From the NCBI GenBank assembly GCA_948852375.1, contig CAQOYX010000090.1, forward strand, positions 1-5,722: DNA of 5,722 bases, given 5' to 3'. How positions within the stretch are numbered: position 1 is the stretch's first letter; each line of letters begins with the position of its first letter. Of the stretch, positions 1 to 5,722 are shown one piece after another. Both the position numbers and the translations under genes were made by a program. The stretch comes from an uncultured Clostridia bacterium. Its GTDB lineage: Bacteria; Bacillota_A; Clostridia; TANB77; CAG-508. The notes under the pieces were generated by a model, which was given only the letters and a program-made list of their open reading frames with translations, was not told the DNA's origin and ran no database searches.

Positions 1-174
1 TTTATTTATTACTAATAATTTTTTACGGAAATAGCAAGTTTATTGTTGTTTGTTATGTTTTGTTATTTTTGTATTAAGTTTTTATTACAAAAATAGACAT
101 TTTTACTGTTTTTGTTTGAAATATATATGTTTTATTGAGTTTGTAAAAAATATACTACTCTATATAAATTTTAC
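1..174. other. AT-rich stretch with no supportable gene
   Basis: This left-edge region is almost entirely A and T, and I see no convincing gene in it. One plus-strand frame stays open to a stop at 75-77 and would give a short hydrophobic C-terminal tail. It has no recognisable family and its start would lie outside the window. It contains one CGGA tetramer at 26-29, the tetramer that marks the frameshifts elsewhere. The frame that reads GGA here is open to the window edge without any shift, so nothing can be concluded about this copy. Confidence 0.4.
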
Positions 175-205
175 TTGTAACATTTTTCTCTTTGTAGCAT
201 ATAAT
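175..205 (+). promoter_or_regulatory. Candidate promoter for the 243-1169 gene pair
   Basis: A perfect TATAAT lies at 200-205, about 38 bases before the first start codon. A TTGTAA that could serve as -35 lies at 175-180. The spacer is 19 bases, longer than the optimal 17, so the -35 assignment is weak. The -10 region can also be read as CATATAAT (198-205), which resembles the -10 of sporulation sigma factors E and K. Control by a sporulation sigma factor is therefore possible but not shown. Confidence 0.45.
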
Positions 206-228
206 GTATAACAAACGTATGGCATTAA

Positions 229-237
229 AGGAGGGAG
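229..237 (+). promoter_or_regulatory. Ribosome binding site of the Asn-rich gene
   Basis: The sequence AAAGGAGGG lies a few bases upstream of the ATG at 243. This is a near-perfect Shine-Dalgarno match, and it fixes that ATG as the start rather than the later in-frame ATG codons. Confidence 0.8.
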
Positions 238-242
238 TTTAA

Positions 243-755
243 ATGGATTCTGATTTTATGAATAATTTAGCAAATATGATGAAAAATGGTAATGTTCCCA
301 ATGATGTGAAGAACTTTATTAATAATATGAAAAACAATAATGATAGCAGTACTAGCAATAATAGTGCAAATAATTTAAATAATATTAATCCTGAGATGCT
401 TAAAAATATTATGAATATGTTTAATAATTCTAATACCTCTACTGATTCTAATAGTTCTAATGGATTTAATAATTTTAACAGTTCTAATAATTCTACCTTT
501 AATAATTCTTCTGATGAAGATAATTCGAATACAAGTGGTATGCCTAATTTTGATATAAATATGTTATTAAAGATGAAATCTATAATGGATAAAATGAATA
601 GTAATAAAAATGACCCTCGTTCTAATTTGCTTCTTTCTTTAAAGCCATATTTAAAAGAAAGTAGAAAAAGTAAGGTAGAACAATATATTCAGTTGTTTAA
701 TATGTCTAAGGTATTTAATGTTTTTAATCAAAATGGTGGTGAGAATTCAAAATGA
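243..755 (+). CDS. Asn-rich hypothetical protein with conserved C-terminal domain
   Basis: This encodes a 170-residue protein of unknown function. There is no signal peptide and no membrane segment. Residues 1-30 are Met/Asn-rich and probably helical. Residues about 30-100 are a low-complexity Asn/Ser linker that is likely disordered. Residues about 101-162 form a denser segment with Asp-Pro-Arg-Ser at 124-127, then Leu-rich and Lys/Arg-rich helices (LLLSLKPYLKESRKSKVEQY). From memory this C-terminal segment resembles small uncharacterised clostridial proteins that occur next to a partner like the following gene, but I cannot verify that here. The stop codon overlaps the next start (ATGA at 752-755), which implies translational coupling. 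The reading frame is intact and contains no CGG codon. Confidence 0.8.
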   Translation: MDSDFMNNLANMMKNGNVPNDVKNFINNMKNNNDSSTSNNSANNLNNINPEMLKNIMNMFNNSNTSTDSNSSNGFNNFNSSNNSTFNNSSDEDNSNTSGMPNFDINMLLKMKSIMDKMNSNKNDPRSNLLLSLKPYLKESRKSKVEQYIQLFNMSKVFNVFNQNGGENSK

Positions 756-1169
756 TGTTTCATTTTCCTTATTTTGGTATGCCTTATTATAATAGGTATT
801 CTAGGTATGGTTACCACTATCCATATTGTAGTAGTAATGCCAAAATTCAACATAGTAATCATATAATATATCCTAGTTATTCTAACACACGGAAATATTA
901 AGCCAAATAGCAATTGTTCTTCTAACGGTATTACTAGTTTAATAAATAATGATAAATTTGTAAAAAGAGATATTTCACAAGAAAATAATTGTGCAACAAA
1001 AAGTGAGTCTACTTCTAATCTAACTGAAGATGCCCCATTGTTTCAATTATTTGGAATAAATTTATATTTTGATGATATTCTACTTATTTGTTTAATTTGG
1101 TTTTTATATGATGAAGGAGTTAAAGATGAAGAATTATTTATTGCTTTAATTTTGTTGTTGCTTAGCTGA
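752..1169 (+). CDS. Small hydrophobic-tailed protein, read through a +1 shift at CGGA
   Basis: In frame zero the gene reads 46 codons, then CGG AAA TAT TAA, and stops at 901. Skipping the C at 890 gives GGA (Gly47) and an open frame to TGA at 1167-1169, for 138 residues. The N-terminus (residues 3-26) is rich in Phe, Tyr and His. The middle is a polar Asn/Ser linker. Residues 96-138 form a distinctive tail: an FQLFGINLYFDD segment, a hydrophobic stretch, an acidic turn YDEGVKDEE, and a second hydrophobic run ending in LLLL-Ser. From memory such tails occur in small uncharacterised clostridial proteins; I do not know the function. The start ATG overlaps the upstream stop, so the two genes are probably coupled. 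It could be a pseudogene, but the restored tail looks coding and the shift site matches four others in this window. Confidence 0.7.
890..893 (+). other. CGGA +1 frameshift site 1 (codon 47 of the 752-1169 gene)
   Basis: The zero-frame reading is ACA CGG AAA TAT TAA. Skipping the C gives ACA GGA AAT ATT and opens 92 more codons, including the hydrophobic C-terminal tail. The CGG is exactly in the frame set by the ATG at 752. Confidence 0.75.
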
Positions 1170-1343
1170 TTTTTAGAAATTCTCATTTTTAATGAATTAC
1201 AATTCAGGTGCCTAAAAAAAATTTTTATACATAAATTAGGCTTTATAACTTACAACTGTTTTTACAGTGCTTATTCATATATACATTTTTTATTGCACTT
1301 GAACTGTAACTTTAACTAATAAAATAAAAAATTTAATATATAA
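1170..1343. other. Convergent intergenic region with weak inverted repeats
   Basis: This lies between the ends of the plus-strand pair and of minC. It has no ORF of note. GCCTAA (1210-1215) pairs with TTAGGC (1236-1241) across a 20-base AT loop. ACTGT (1255-1259) pairs with ACAGT (1264-1268) across TTTT. TTACAGT (1262-1268) can instead pair with ACTGTAA (1303-1309). The last two structures share bases and exclude each other. No classic GC-rich stem followed by a T-run is visible on either strand, so terminator activity is only presumed. Confidence 0.4.
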
Positions 1344-1952
1344 TTATTCTAATACAATCTTGTCTTCTTTCACATATGCATATGTTTTTATTTCCTCTTC
1401 ACATGATGTTTCTAATTCCTTTACTATATTTGCTATTCTTAATTGTGGTGCTTCTATTTTTGATGCTTCTATTATTGCTTTTTTATTTCCTTTTGCACCT
1501 GCATGTGCTACTCCTCTTAATGTTCCAATAATTGCTATGTTTTCTCCTGCTATTACTTCTGCTCCAGCATTTACATCTCCTAGTATTACTATACTTCCTT
1601 CATATTCTAACTTTGCTCCTGAACGTAATCCACCTCTATGGAAAGTAGTTTGTGATGCTTTTATTTCTTCTGTATATGCTTTTCTTATTGCATGTAGTCC
1701 TAAAGATGTTGGGCTGTCAAATTCAATTTTTACTTCTATTTCTTTTTGTATTATTTCTTTTATTTTATTCATTTCTTCATTCTTTAGCACTTTTCCTGTT
1801 ACAAATATAGGTGTTTTTTCTCCTTGATATAACCTTTTTAGTTCTGGCATTTTTTCTTCAAGACATTTTCCTATATCTTCAAAATCCACTTCTTCACTTA
1901 TCTTTAATGTTATCTCTTCTTTTCCTAAAACTACTTTAACACAATTATTCAT
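1344..1952 (-). CDS. minC: Septum site-determining protein MinC
   Basis: MinC is the FtsZ-polymerisation inhibitor that, with MinD, keeps division septa away from the poles. The 202-residue length is near the usual size. Residues 1 to about 95 fit the N-terminal FtsZ-inhibitory domain. Residues from about 100 form the C-terminal right-handed beta-helix that binds MinD, with the typical RSGAKLEYEGSIVILGDVNA and AGENIAIIGTLRGVAHAGAK patterns. Start: an ATG preceded by AAGGATG about nine bases upstream. It sits 50 bases after the mrdA stop and is the last gene of the mre/mrd/min block. The frame is intact and has no CGG. No minD or minE follows: the next genes are convergent and unrelated. Confidence 0.95.
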   Translation of the reverse strand: MNNCVKVVLGKEEITLKISEEVDFEDIGKCLEEKMPELKRLYQGEKTPIFVTGKVLKNEEMNKIKEIIQKEIEVKIEFDSPTSLGLHAIRKAYTEEIKASQTTFHRGGLRSGAKLEYEGSIVILGDVNAGAEVIAGENIAIIGTLRGVAHAGAKGNKKAIIEASKIEAPQLRIANIVKELETSCEEEIKTYAYVKEDKIVLE

Positions 1953-2002
1953 ATCATTACATCCTTCTTTCTTTTTTACAATTACTTATTAATACTCTAG
2001 TG

Positions 2003-4087
2003 CTAATTTTGTAATTCTGTGTAAGGTTTTGCTGTTACATCCTCATCTATTTGATTTACATTCATTCCAAAATACTCTGCCATCACATCACGGGCAGCTC
2101 CTGCTGTATAGCTTCCAGATCCTCCATTTTCAACTAGAATTACTACTGCTATTTCTGGTTCATCAAATGGTGCAAATCCTATAAACCATGCATGTGCTCT
2201 TTCATTGTTTCCTCCTACTTGTGCTGATCCTGTTTTTCCTCCTACTTCTATATTAAAATCCTTAAAATATCTATATGCTGTTCCTCCAGATTCACTTGTA
2301 ACACTTCTCATTCCCTCTAATATTACTTTTAAGTTTTCGGGGTTTATTGTTATTCCATCATCTGCCTCTTGGATAATTCCTACTCTTTCATTAAAGTATG
2401 CTTCATATTCTTCTTTTGGTATTTCTGTTCCATCTGCTCTTTTTACTGCTTTTATTAATGTTGGTTTTACTTTTTTTCCTCCATTTGCAAGCATGCTTGT
2501 GTATTTTGCCATTTGTATTGGGGTGTATTGGTTATTTAACTGTCCAATTGCTGCTTGTATTGTGTCTCCTGGATTCCAAGTTTTGCCTTCTATTCTTTCA
2601 TTAAGTTTTCCAGTTGCTTCTCCTAAAAGTTCTATTCCTGTTTTTCTTCCTAATCCAAAGTGTTTTGTATATTTTGCAAGGTTGTCTATTCCTATTCTTC
2701 TTCCTGTTTCATAGAAGAAATAGTTACATGAATGTTGTATTGCAGATGTTACATTTAAGTATCCATGTCCACCTGGTTTCCAACATGAAGGCTGATAGTC
2801 TTTGTAATATGTATAACGCCATGTATCGTTTATTTTTGTTGTTTTATCTATTTCTCCTGTTTCTAGCCCTGCAACTGCTGTTACCATTTTATATATAGAA
2901 CCTGGTGGGTATATTTCTTGTATTGCCCTATTTTTCATATTACTGTCTTTATATGTGTTCCACGTTTGGGTGTCTATTCCAAATGTAAATTTTGATGGTT
3001 CATAGTCTGGGTAGCTTGCCATTGCAAGTATTTCTCCTGTTTTTACATTCATTACTATCATTGCTCCACCTGTTGCATTATAAGATGTTCCAAATTCTCC
3101 ATTTTGTATACTTTCTATATTACTTTTTAGTGCTTTTTCGGTTACTTCTTGTAATGATGCATCTATTGTAAGTATTATATCTGCTCCTCCGTATCGCTAC
3201 TTCTCCGTACATTTTCTCCTGTTATTGTTCCATCTACCGCCATATCTATTTGTTTTATTCCATCTGTTCCTTTTAGGTATTTTTCTGCTGTTCTTTCTAT
3301 TCCTGCTTTTCCATAGTAGTCTGTTAGTGAATAGCCATTGTCTTTTTCTTGGTCATATTCTTCTTTTGAAATTTTTGATGTATATCCTAGTATATGTGAG
3401 GCAAGCGTTCCTTTTGGATATGTTCTTACTGGTATTTCTACTATATTAATTCCTGGAAATAGGTCATTTTGCTCGTTTAATATGTGTACACTTTCAATAC
3501 TTATGTTTTGTGCTATTGTAACTGATTTTGTTGATGAATACCCTTCTCCGTGCTATTTGATATCGTATACCTATTATTTTTCTTGTTTCTTCTATATTGT
3601 CATTTTCTATTTGATATTTTTCTTTAAATTTGTAAAATGTTTCTTCTGCTGTTAGGTTTTCATCCAGTTTGTTTGATTTTTTCCATTTTTGTTCTCTTTC
3701 TTGGTCGTTATATGTAAATGAGAATGGGTTTATTGTTATAGGAAAATTGTCTATGTATTTATCTCCATGTTCTTCTAATACTTTTGCTGTTTTTAGTATT
3801 GTGCTATTCAATGTGTTTGTGTCTATTTTGCTTTTATATATTTCTAGGTTAAAACTTGTGGTAGTTCCTGCAAGTATTGTTCCACTATTGTCTGTAATGT
3901 TTCCTCTTGCTGCTTTTAGTGTGCTTTCTCTTGTTAGTCTTGTGTTTGATGTTTCTAGGTATTCTTCTCCATGCACAATTTGGAGGTTGAAAAGTTGAAT
4001 TAATAGGATTATTCCAACTATATATGTAATTAATGTTATTATATTGTATCTTACTTTTATATCTGTTTGTTTATTTGATGTTTTCAC
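2003..4087 (-). CDS. mrdA: Penicillin-binding protein 2 (MrdA), read through three +1 shifts at CGGA
   Basis: This is the class B PBP transpeptidase that cross-links peptidoglycan during cell elongation. Start: GTG at 4087, five bases after AAGGAGG. Frame zero is lost three times, each time at an in-frame CGG followed by A (codons 180, 294 and 299). Skipping one base at each gives 693 residues ending at TAG (2003-2005). Domains in the restored product: a membrane anchor at about 14-33; the dimerisation/pedestal domain at about 55-300, with RGNITDNSGTILA; and the transpeptidase domain with SIYK (Ser396 nucleophile, Lys399), SCN (452-454) and KTG (617-619). All three catalytic motifs are intact. 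Without the shifts the anchor and the catalytic domain would be on separate fragments. Decay is unlikely because the catalytic domain is perfect and all lesions are identical. Confidence 0.9.
3188..3191 (-). other. CGGA +1 frameshift site 4 (mrdA codon 299)
   Basis: After the shift at 3204-3207 the frame reads GTA GCG ATA CGG AGG. Skipping the C (plus-strand G at 3191) gives ATA GGA GGA GCA GAT ATA, that is I-G-G-A-D-I. This leads into the conserved LTIDASLQ segment at the start of the transpeptidase domain. It lies only five codons after the previous site. Confidence 0.8.
3204..3207 (-). other. CGGA +1 frameshift site 3 (mrdA codon 294)
   Basis: The reading is GGA GAA AAT GTA CGG AGA AGT. 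Skipping the C (plus-strand G at 3207) gives GTA GGA GAA GTA GCG ATA, that is V-G-E-V-A-I. Without the shift the frame reaches TAA within a few codons. The site lies in the variable linker just before the transpeptidase domain. Confidence 0.8.
3547..3550 (-). other. CGGA +1 frameshift site 2 (mrdA codon 180)
   Basis: The reading is CAA ATA GCA CGG AGA AGG. Skipping the C (plus-strand G at 3550) gives GCA GGA GAA GGG TAT TCA. This restores a 114-codon middle segment with the typical pedestal-domain sequence SVTIAQNIS, then IPVRTYPKGTLASHILGYTS. Without the shift the protein ends after 197 residues. Confidence 0.85.
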
Positions 4088-4092
4088 TTTTT

Positions 4093-4099
4093 CCTCCTT
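4093..4099 (-). promoter_or_regulatory. Ribosome binding site of mrdA, deciding a GTG start
   Basis: On the minus strand AAGGAGG lies five bases before the GTG at 4085-4087. No in-frame ATG lies near enough to compete, and the GTG places a basic N-terminus directly before the membrane anchor. Confidence 0.8.
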
Positions 4100-4138
4100 A
4101 TTATAACCCTCAGTCGGCTAAGGCTGACGCCTCCTTAT
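4093..4138. repeat. GC-rich hairpin flanked by a 9-bp direct repeat
   Basis: A perfect direct repeat CCTCCTTAT occurs at 4093-4101 and 4130-4138. Between the copies is a 28-base, relatively GC-rich segment containing GTCGGC (4113-4118) and GCTGAC (4123-4128). These form a 6-bp stem with one G-T wobble around a TAAG loop. From memory, similar CCTCAGTCGGC-type palindromes occur as dispersed repeats in gut Clostridia, so this may be a small interspersed element with a target-site duplication. Alternatively the repeat may simply duplicate the mrdA Shine-Dalgarno sequence. Confidence 0.5.
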
Positions 4139-4238
4139 GTATATGAACCTTTATTCTAATATTGTTAGTTTAATCGTTTTACACATGTTATTCTATTGTT
4201 TACTGTAGTTATGAGTATTGCTCTTTAATTATTTTTTA

Positions 4239-4772
4239 TTAATAATACCTAGTTAGTATTTCTCTTCCTCTAAAAGATTCTTCTATATAGTAGCCTGCTT
4301 TTTGTAGTAGTGGATATAGTATTATTGTTATTATTACATTGTATAGTAATTCTATTAATAGAATTATTATAAATGGTATAATTTCTAAGTTTATTCCTAT
4401 TATTATGTAGTTTAAAAAATACATTCCTATTTCATATATTGCTGTTGTACCTACTGTCATTAATATCATTGTCATTCTACTGTCTTTTGAAAAATTTTTG
4501 TCTAGAATTCCTGCAATTAATCCTACTGTCCCTAGCATAATTCCTGTTATTCCTATTTTTTTGCTTGAAAAAAAGTCTAAGAGGATTCCTAAAAAAATGC
4601 CCATTGGAATGCCTAGTCTTTTTCCCGCAAATAATCCTAAAAACAGGATTAAAATTATGAATGGGTTTGGACGTACACCTGCTATTGTAAACCAACTAAA
4701 AAAGTTTACTTGTAGGAAGTATAGGATTAGAAATGTGATTATTGTTGTTATTATGATTATAGTGTTTTTCAT
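4239..4772 (-). CDS. mreD: Rod shape-determining protein MreD
   Basis: MreD is an integral membrane protein that works with MreB, MreC, RodA and PBP2 in lateral wall synthesis. The 177-residue length is normal. The protein is almost entirely hydrophobic with about five membrane segments: 3-22, 36-50, 54-90 (probably two), 100-122 and 128-155. The MreD-type motif RPNPFIILILFLGLFAGKRL lies at about 35-54, followed by GIPMGIFLGILLDFFSS, where the Gly and Asp are typical of the family. Start: an ATG preceded by GAGGAG six bases upstream. The gap to the mreC stop is 11 bases, so the genes are co-transcribed. The frame is intact and contains no in-frame CGG (one GCG GGA occurs out of phase). Confidence 0.93.
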   Translation of the reverse strand: MKNTIIIITTIITFLILYFLQVNFFSWFTIAGVRPNPFIILILFLGLFAGKRLGIPMGIFLGILLDFFSSKKIGITGIMLGTVGLIAGILDKNFSKDSRMTMILMTVGTTAIYEIGMYFLNYIIIGINLEIIPFIIILLIELLYNVIITIILYPLLQKAGYYIEESFRGREILTRYY

Positions 4773-4783
4773 GCTTTTCTCCT

Positions 4784-5597
4784 CTACTTTGTTATTACTA
4801 GGACTGTTTCTATTTTATCGAAATTTACTGCTGGTTCTATTATTGCTGTTCTGTATACTATGTCTTTTGTGTTTCCTATTGTTTTTATTGTTCCTATTTT
4901 TATCCCTTTTGGGTATATTCCTCCCATTCCGAGATGTTTCTACTACATCACCTATTATTAGGTTTGCATTTGTTGGGATTAGACTTGCTTTTAGTTTTCC
5001 TTGGTGTTCTATTGTTCCTTTACATATTATGTTGTCTCTTGATGTTGTAATTGTTGTACTTACAGTGCTTGCTGTATCTATTATTGTTTGTACTTTTGCT
5101 GTGTGTTCTGTTACTTGTATTACATGACCTACTAGTCCTTTTTCTGATATTACTGTCATGTTGTTTTCTATTCCATCTTTTTTTCCTATGTTTATTGTAA
5201 ATACTTTGGAATAGTTTGTTATGTCTTTTGCTATTATGTATGCTGGTTTTGTTTGGTAGTTTGCATATTGTTCTGATAGGTTTAGATATTCTTTTAGTGT
5301 TGTGTTTTCTGATTTTACTATTTCGAATTCCCTTAAAGTGGTTTCTAGTTCACTGTTCTTTTTTCTTAGTTCTTCGTTTTCTTGTTGTAGCTTACTTATA
5401 TCGGAGAAAAATGTGCTATTTCCTGTTATTTTGTTTTTTATGTAGGTAAGTCCATTTTGTATTGGCATTACTATTGTTGATACTACATTTTCTATGTATG
5501 ACAGGTTTTCTACGTTTAGGTTTGATACGAATACTAGGATAATTAATATTATTATTGTTATTATTATTCCTATAATACTTGTTTTTTTCTTATACAT
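4784..5597 (-). CDS. mreC: Rod shape-determining protein MreC, read through one +1 shift at CGGA
   Basis: MreC is the membrane-anchored scaffold that links the MreB cytoskeleton to PBP2 and activates it. Start: ATG at 5597 with GGAAGGAG just upstream. Restored domains: an anchor helix at about 9-26; a coiled coil at about 66-105 (KLQQENEELRKKNSELE); and a beta-domain to the C-terminus, including the pattern VISEKGLVGHV. Codon 223 is CGG followed by A. In frame zero the sequence after it turns into a Lys/Asn/Arg-rich non-family tail that stops at 4815. Skipping one base gives VVETS-G-MGGIYPKGIKIGT, the hallmark MreC C-terminal motif, and a normal end at TAG (4784-4786), for 270 residues. The Gly in this TSGxGG motif is highly conserved in the family. 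Confidence 0.92.
4928..4931 (-). other. CGGA +1 frameshift site 5 (mreC codon 223)
   Basis: The zero-frame reading is GAA ACA TCT CGG AAT GGG. Skipping the C (plus-strand G at 4931) gives ACA TCT GGA ATG GGA GGA, that is T-S-G-M-G-G. This is the most informative site, because the family's TSGxGG motif calls for glycine exactly where the CGGA falls. Confidence 0.88.
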
Positions 5598-5667
5598 TTT
5601 TTCTCCTTCCTATTTCTATTGTTATTTCTTTTTTGTATGGTTGGTTCTGTGCCTGATCTTGTTTTTT

Positions 5668-5697
5668 AATATATTATTGTTTATTGGGTAAGCACAA
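5668..5697 (-). promoter_or_regulatory. Possible promoter upstream of mreC
   Basis: On the minus strand TTGTGC (5692-5697) and TATATT (5668-5673) are separated by 18 bases, about 70 bases before the mreC start. Both boxes are close to sigma-A consensus, but in DNA this AT-rich such matches arise by chance. The 125 bases upstream of mreC contain no clear gene end, so whether mreB lies next upstream cannot be seen. Confidence 0.3.
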
Positions 5698-5722
5698 GAC
5701 CTACCCCTATAAATGTTCATTT

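Noticed and set aside
2..77. A possible sixth CGGA shift at 26-29 in a gene tail running in from the left edge
   Set aside because: The frame that reads GGA is open to the window edge without any shift, the tail matches no family I recognise, and the gene start is outside the window.
1209..1310. A CRISPR or riboswitch in the convergent gap
   Set aside because: There are only short, mutually exclusive AT-rich inverted repeats, with no repeat-spacer pattern and no known aptamer motif.
2003..3061. A separate 352-residue transpeptidase gene starting at the ATG at 3061
   Set aside because: That ATG is an internal Met of PBP2 with no ribosome binding site. The same frame extends upstream to 3190 with PBP2-like sequence and joins the middle segment through CGGA.
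4815..4931. A natural Lys/Asn/Arg-rich C-terminus on MreC in frame zero
   Set aside because: The +1 frame over the same bases gives the canonical MreC ending and stops 11 bases before mreD. The basic tail is what glycine- and isoleucine-rich AT-biased coding looks like out of frame.
2003..5597. mrdA and mreC as pseudogenes
   Set aside because: Catalytic and structural motifs are intact, there are no internal stops after correction, all lesions are the same tetramer, and neighbouring mreD and minC are normal.
1360..5691. Long plus-strand open frames opposite the mre/mrd/min genes
   Set aside because: They are shadows of minus-strand genes. They are rich in Leu, Phe, Ser and Cys as expected for the reverse of AT-rich coding sequence, and they lack family motifs.
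5598..5722. A short gene or gene end upstream of mreC
   Set aside because: The longest open minus-strand stretches are about 30 codons, with stops in every frame and no recognisable sequence; a one-frame start near 5720 has no visible ribosome binding site.

Overview
The window is very AT-rich. Its codon use (AGA for Arg, GGA for Gly, A/T in third positions), strong AGGAGG-type ribosome binding sites and gene order point to a low-GC Clostridia-type Firmicute, perhaps an uncultured gut lineage. The species cannot be named from this sequence.

Layout. Positions 1-242 are AT-rich with no convincing gene, ending in a promoter and RBS. Two overlapping plus-strand genes follow: an Asn-rich protein (243-755) and a small aromatic-rich protein with a hydrophobic C-terminus (752-1169). 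Positions 1170-1343 lie between convergent genes and hold only weak inverted repeats. The rest is a minus-strand cell-shape and division operon, read from high to low coordinates: mreC (4784-5597), mreD (4239-4772), mrdA/PBP2 (2003-4087) and minC (1344-1952). MreC and MreD are parts of the elongasome that guides lateral wall synthesis, PBP2 is its transpeptidase, and MinC inhibits FtsZ away from midcell.

Main observation. Three of the six genes (the 752-1169 gene, mrdA and mreC) look broken by +1 frameshifts, five in all. Every one falls at the same tetranucleotide, CGGA on the coding strand. In each case an in-frame CGG codon is followed by A, and skipping one base restores the conserved protein. 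The repaired genes have whole-codon lengths: 138, 693 and 270 residues plus stop. By hand scan these five are the only in-frame CGG codons in the six genes, and the only CGGA tetramers in coding orientation. Many ordinary GGA codons have no extra C. Random errors or pseudogene decay would not look like this. The best reading is that CGG has lost its normal decoding and CGGA is read either as a quadruplet or by programmed +1 frameshifting, most likely giving glycine. A sequence artefact cannot be excluded from this window alone.

Other points are a small GC-rich hairpin flanked by a 9-bp direct repeat upstream of mrdA, a GTG start for mrdA, and a minC that closes the operon with no minD or minE after it.
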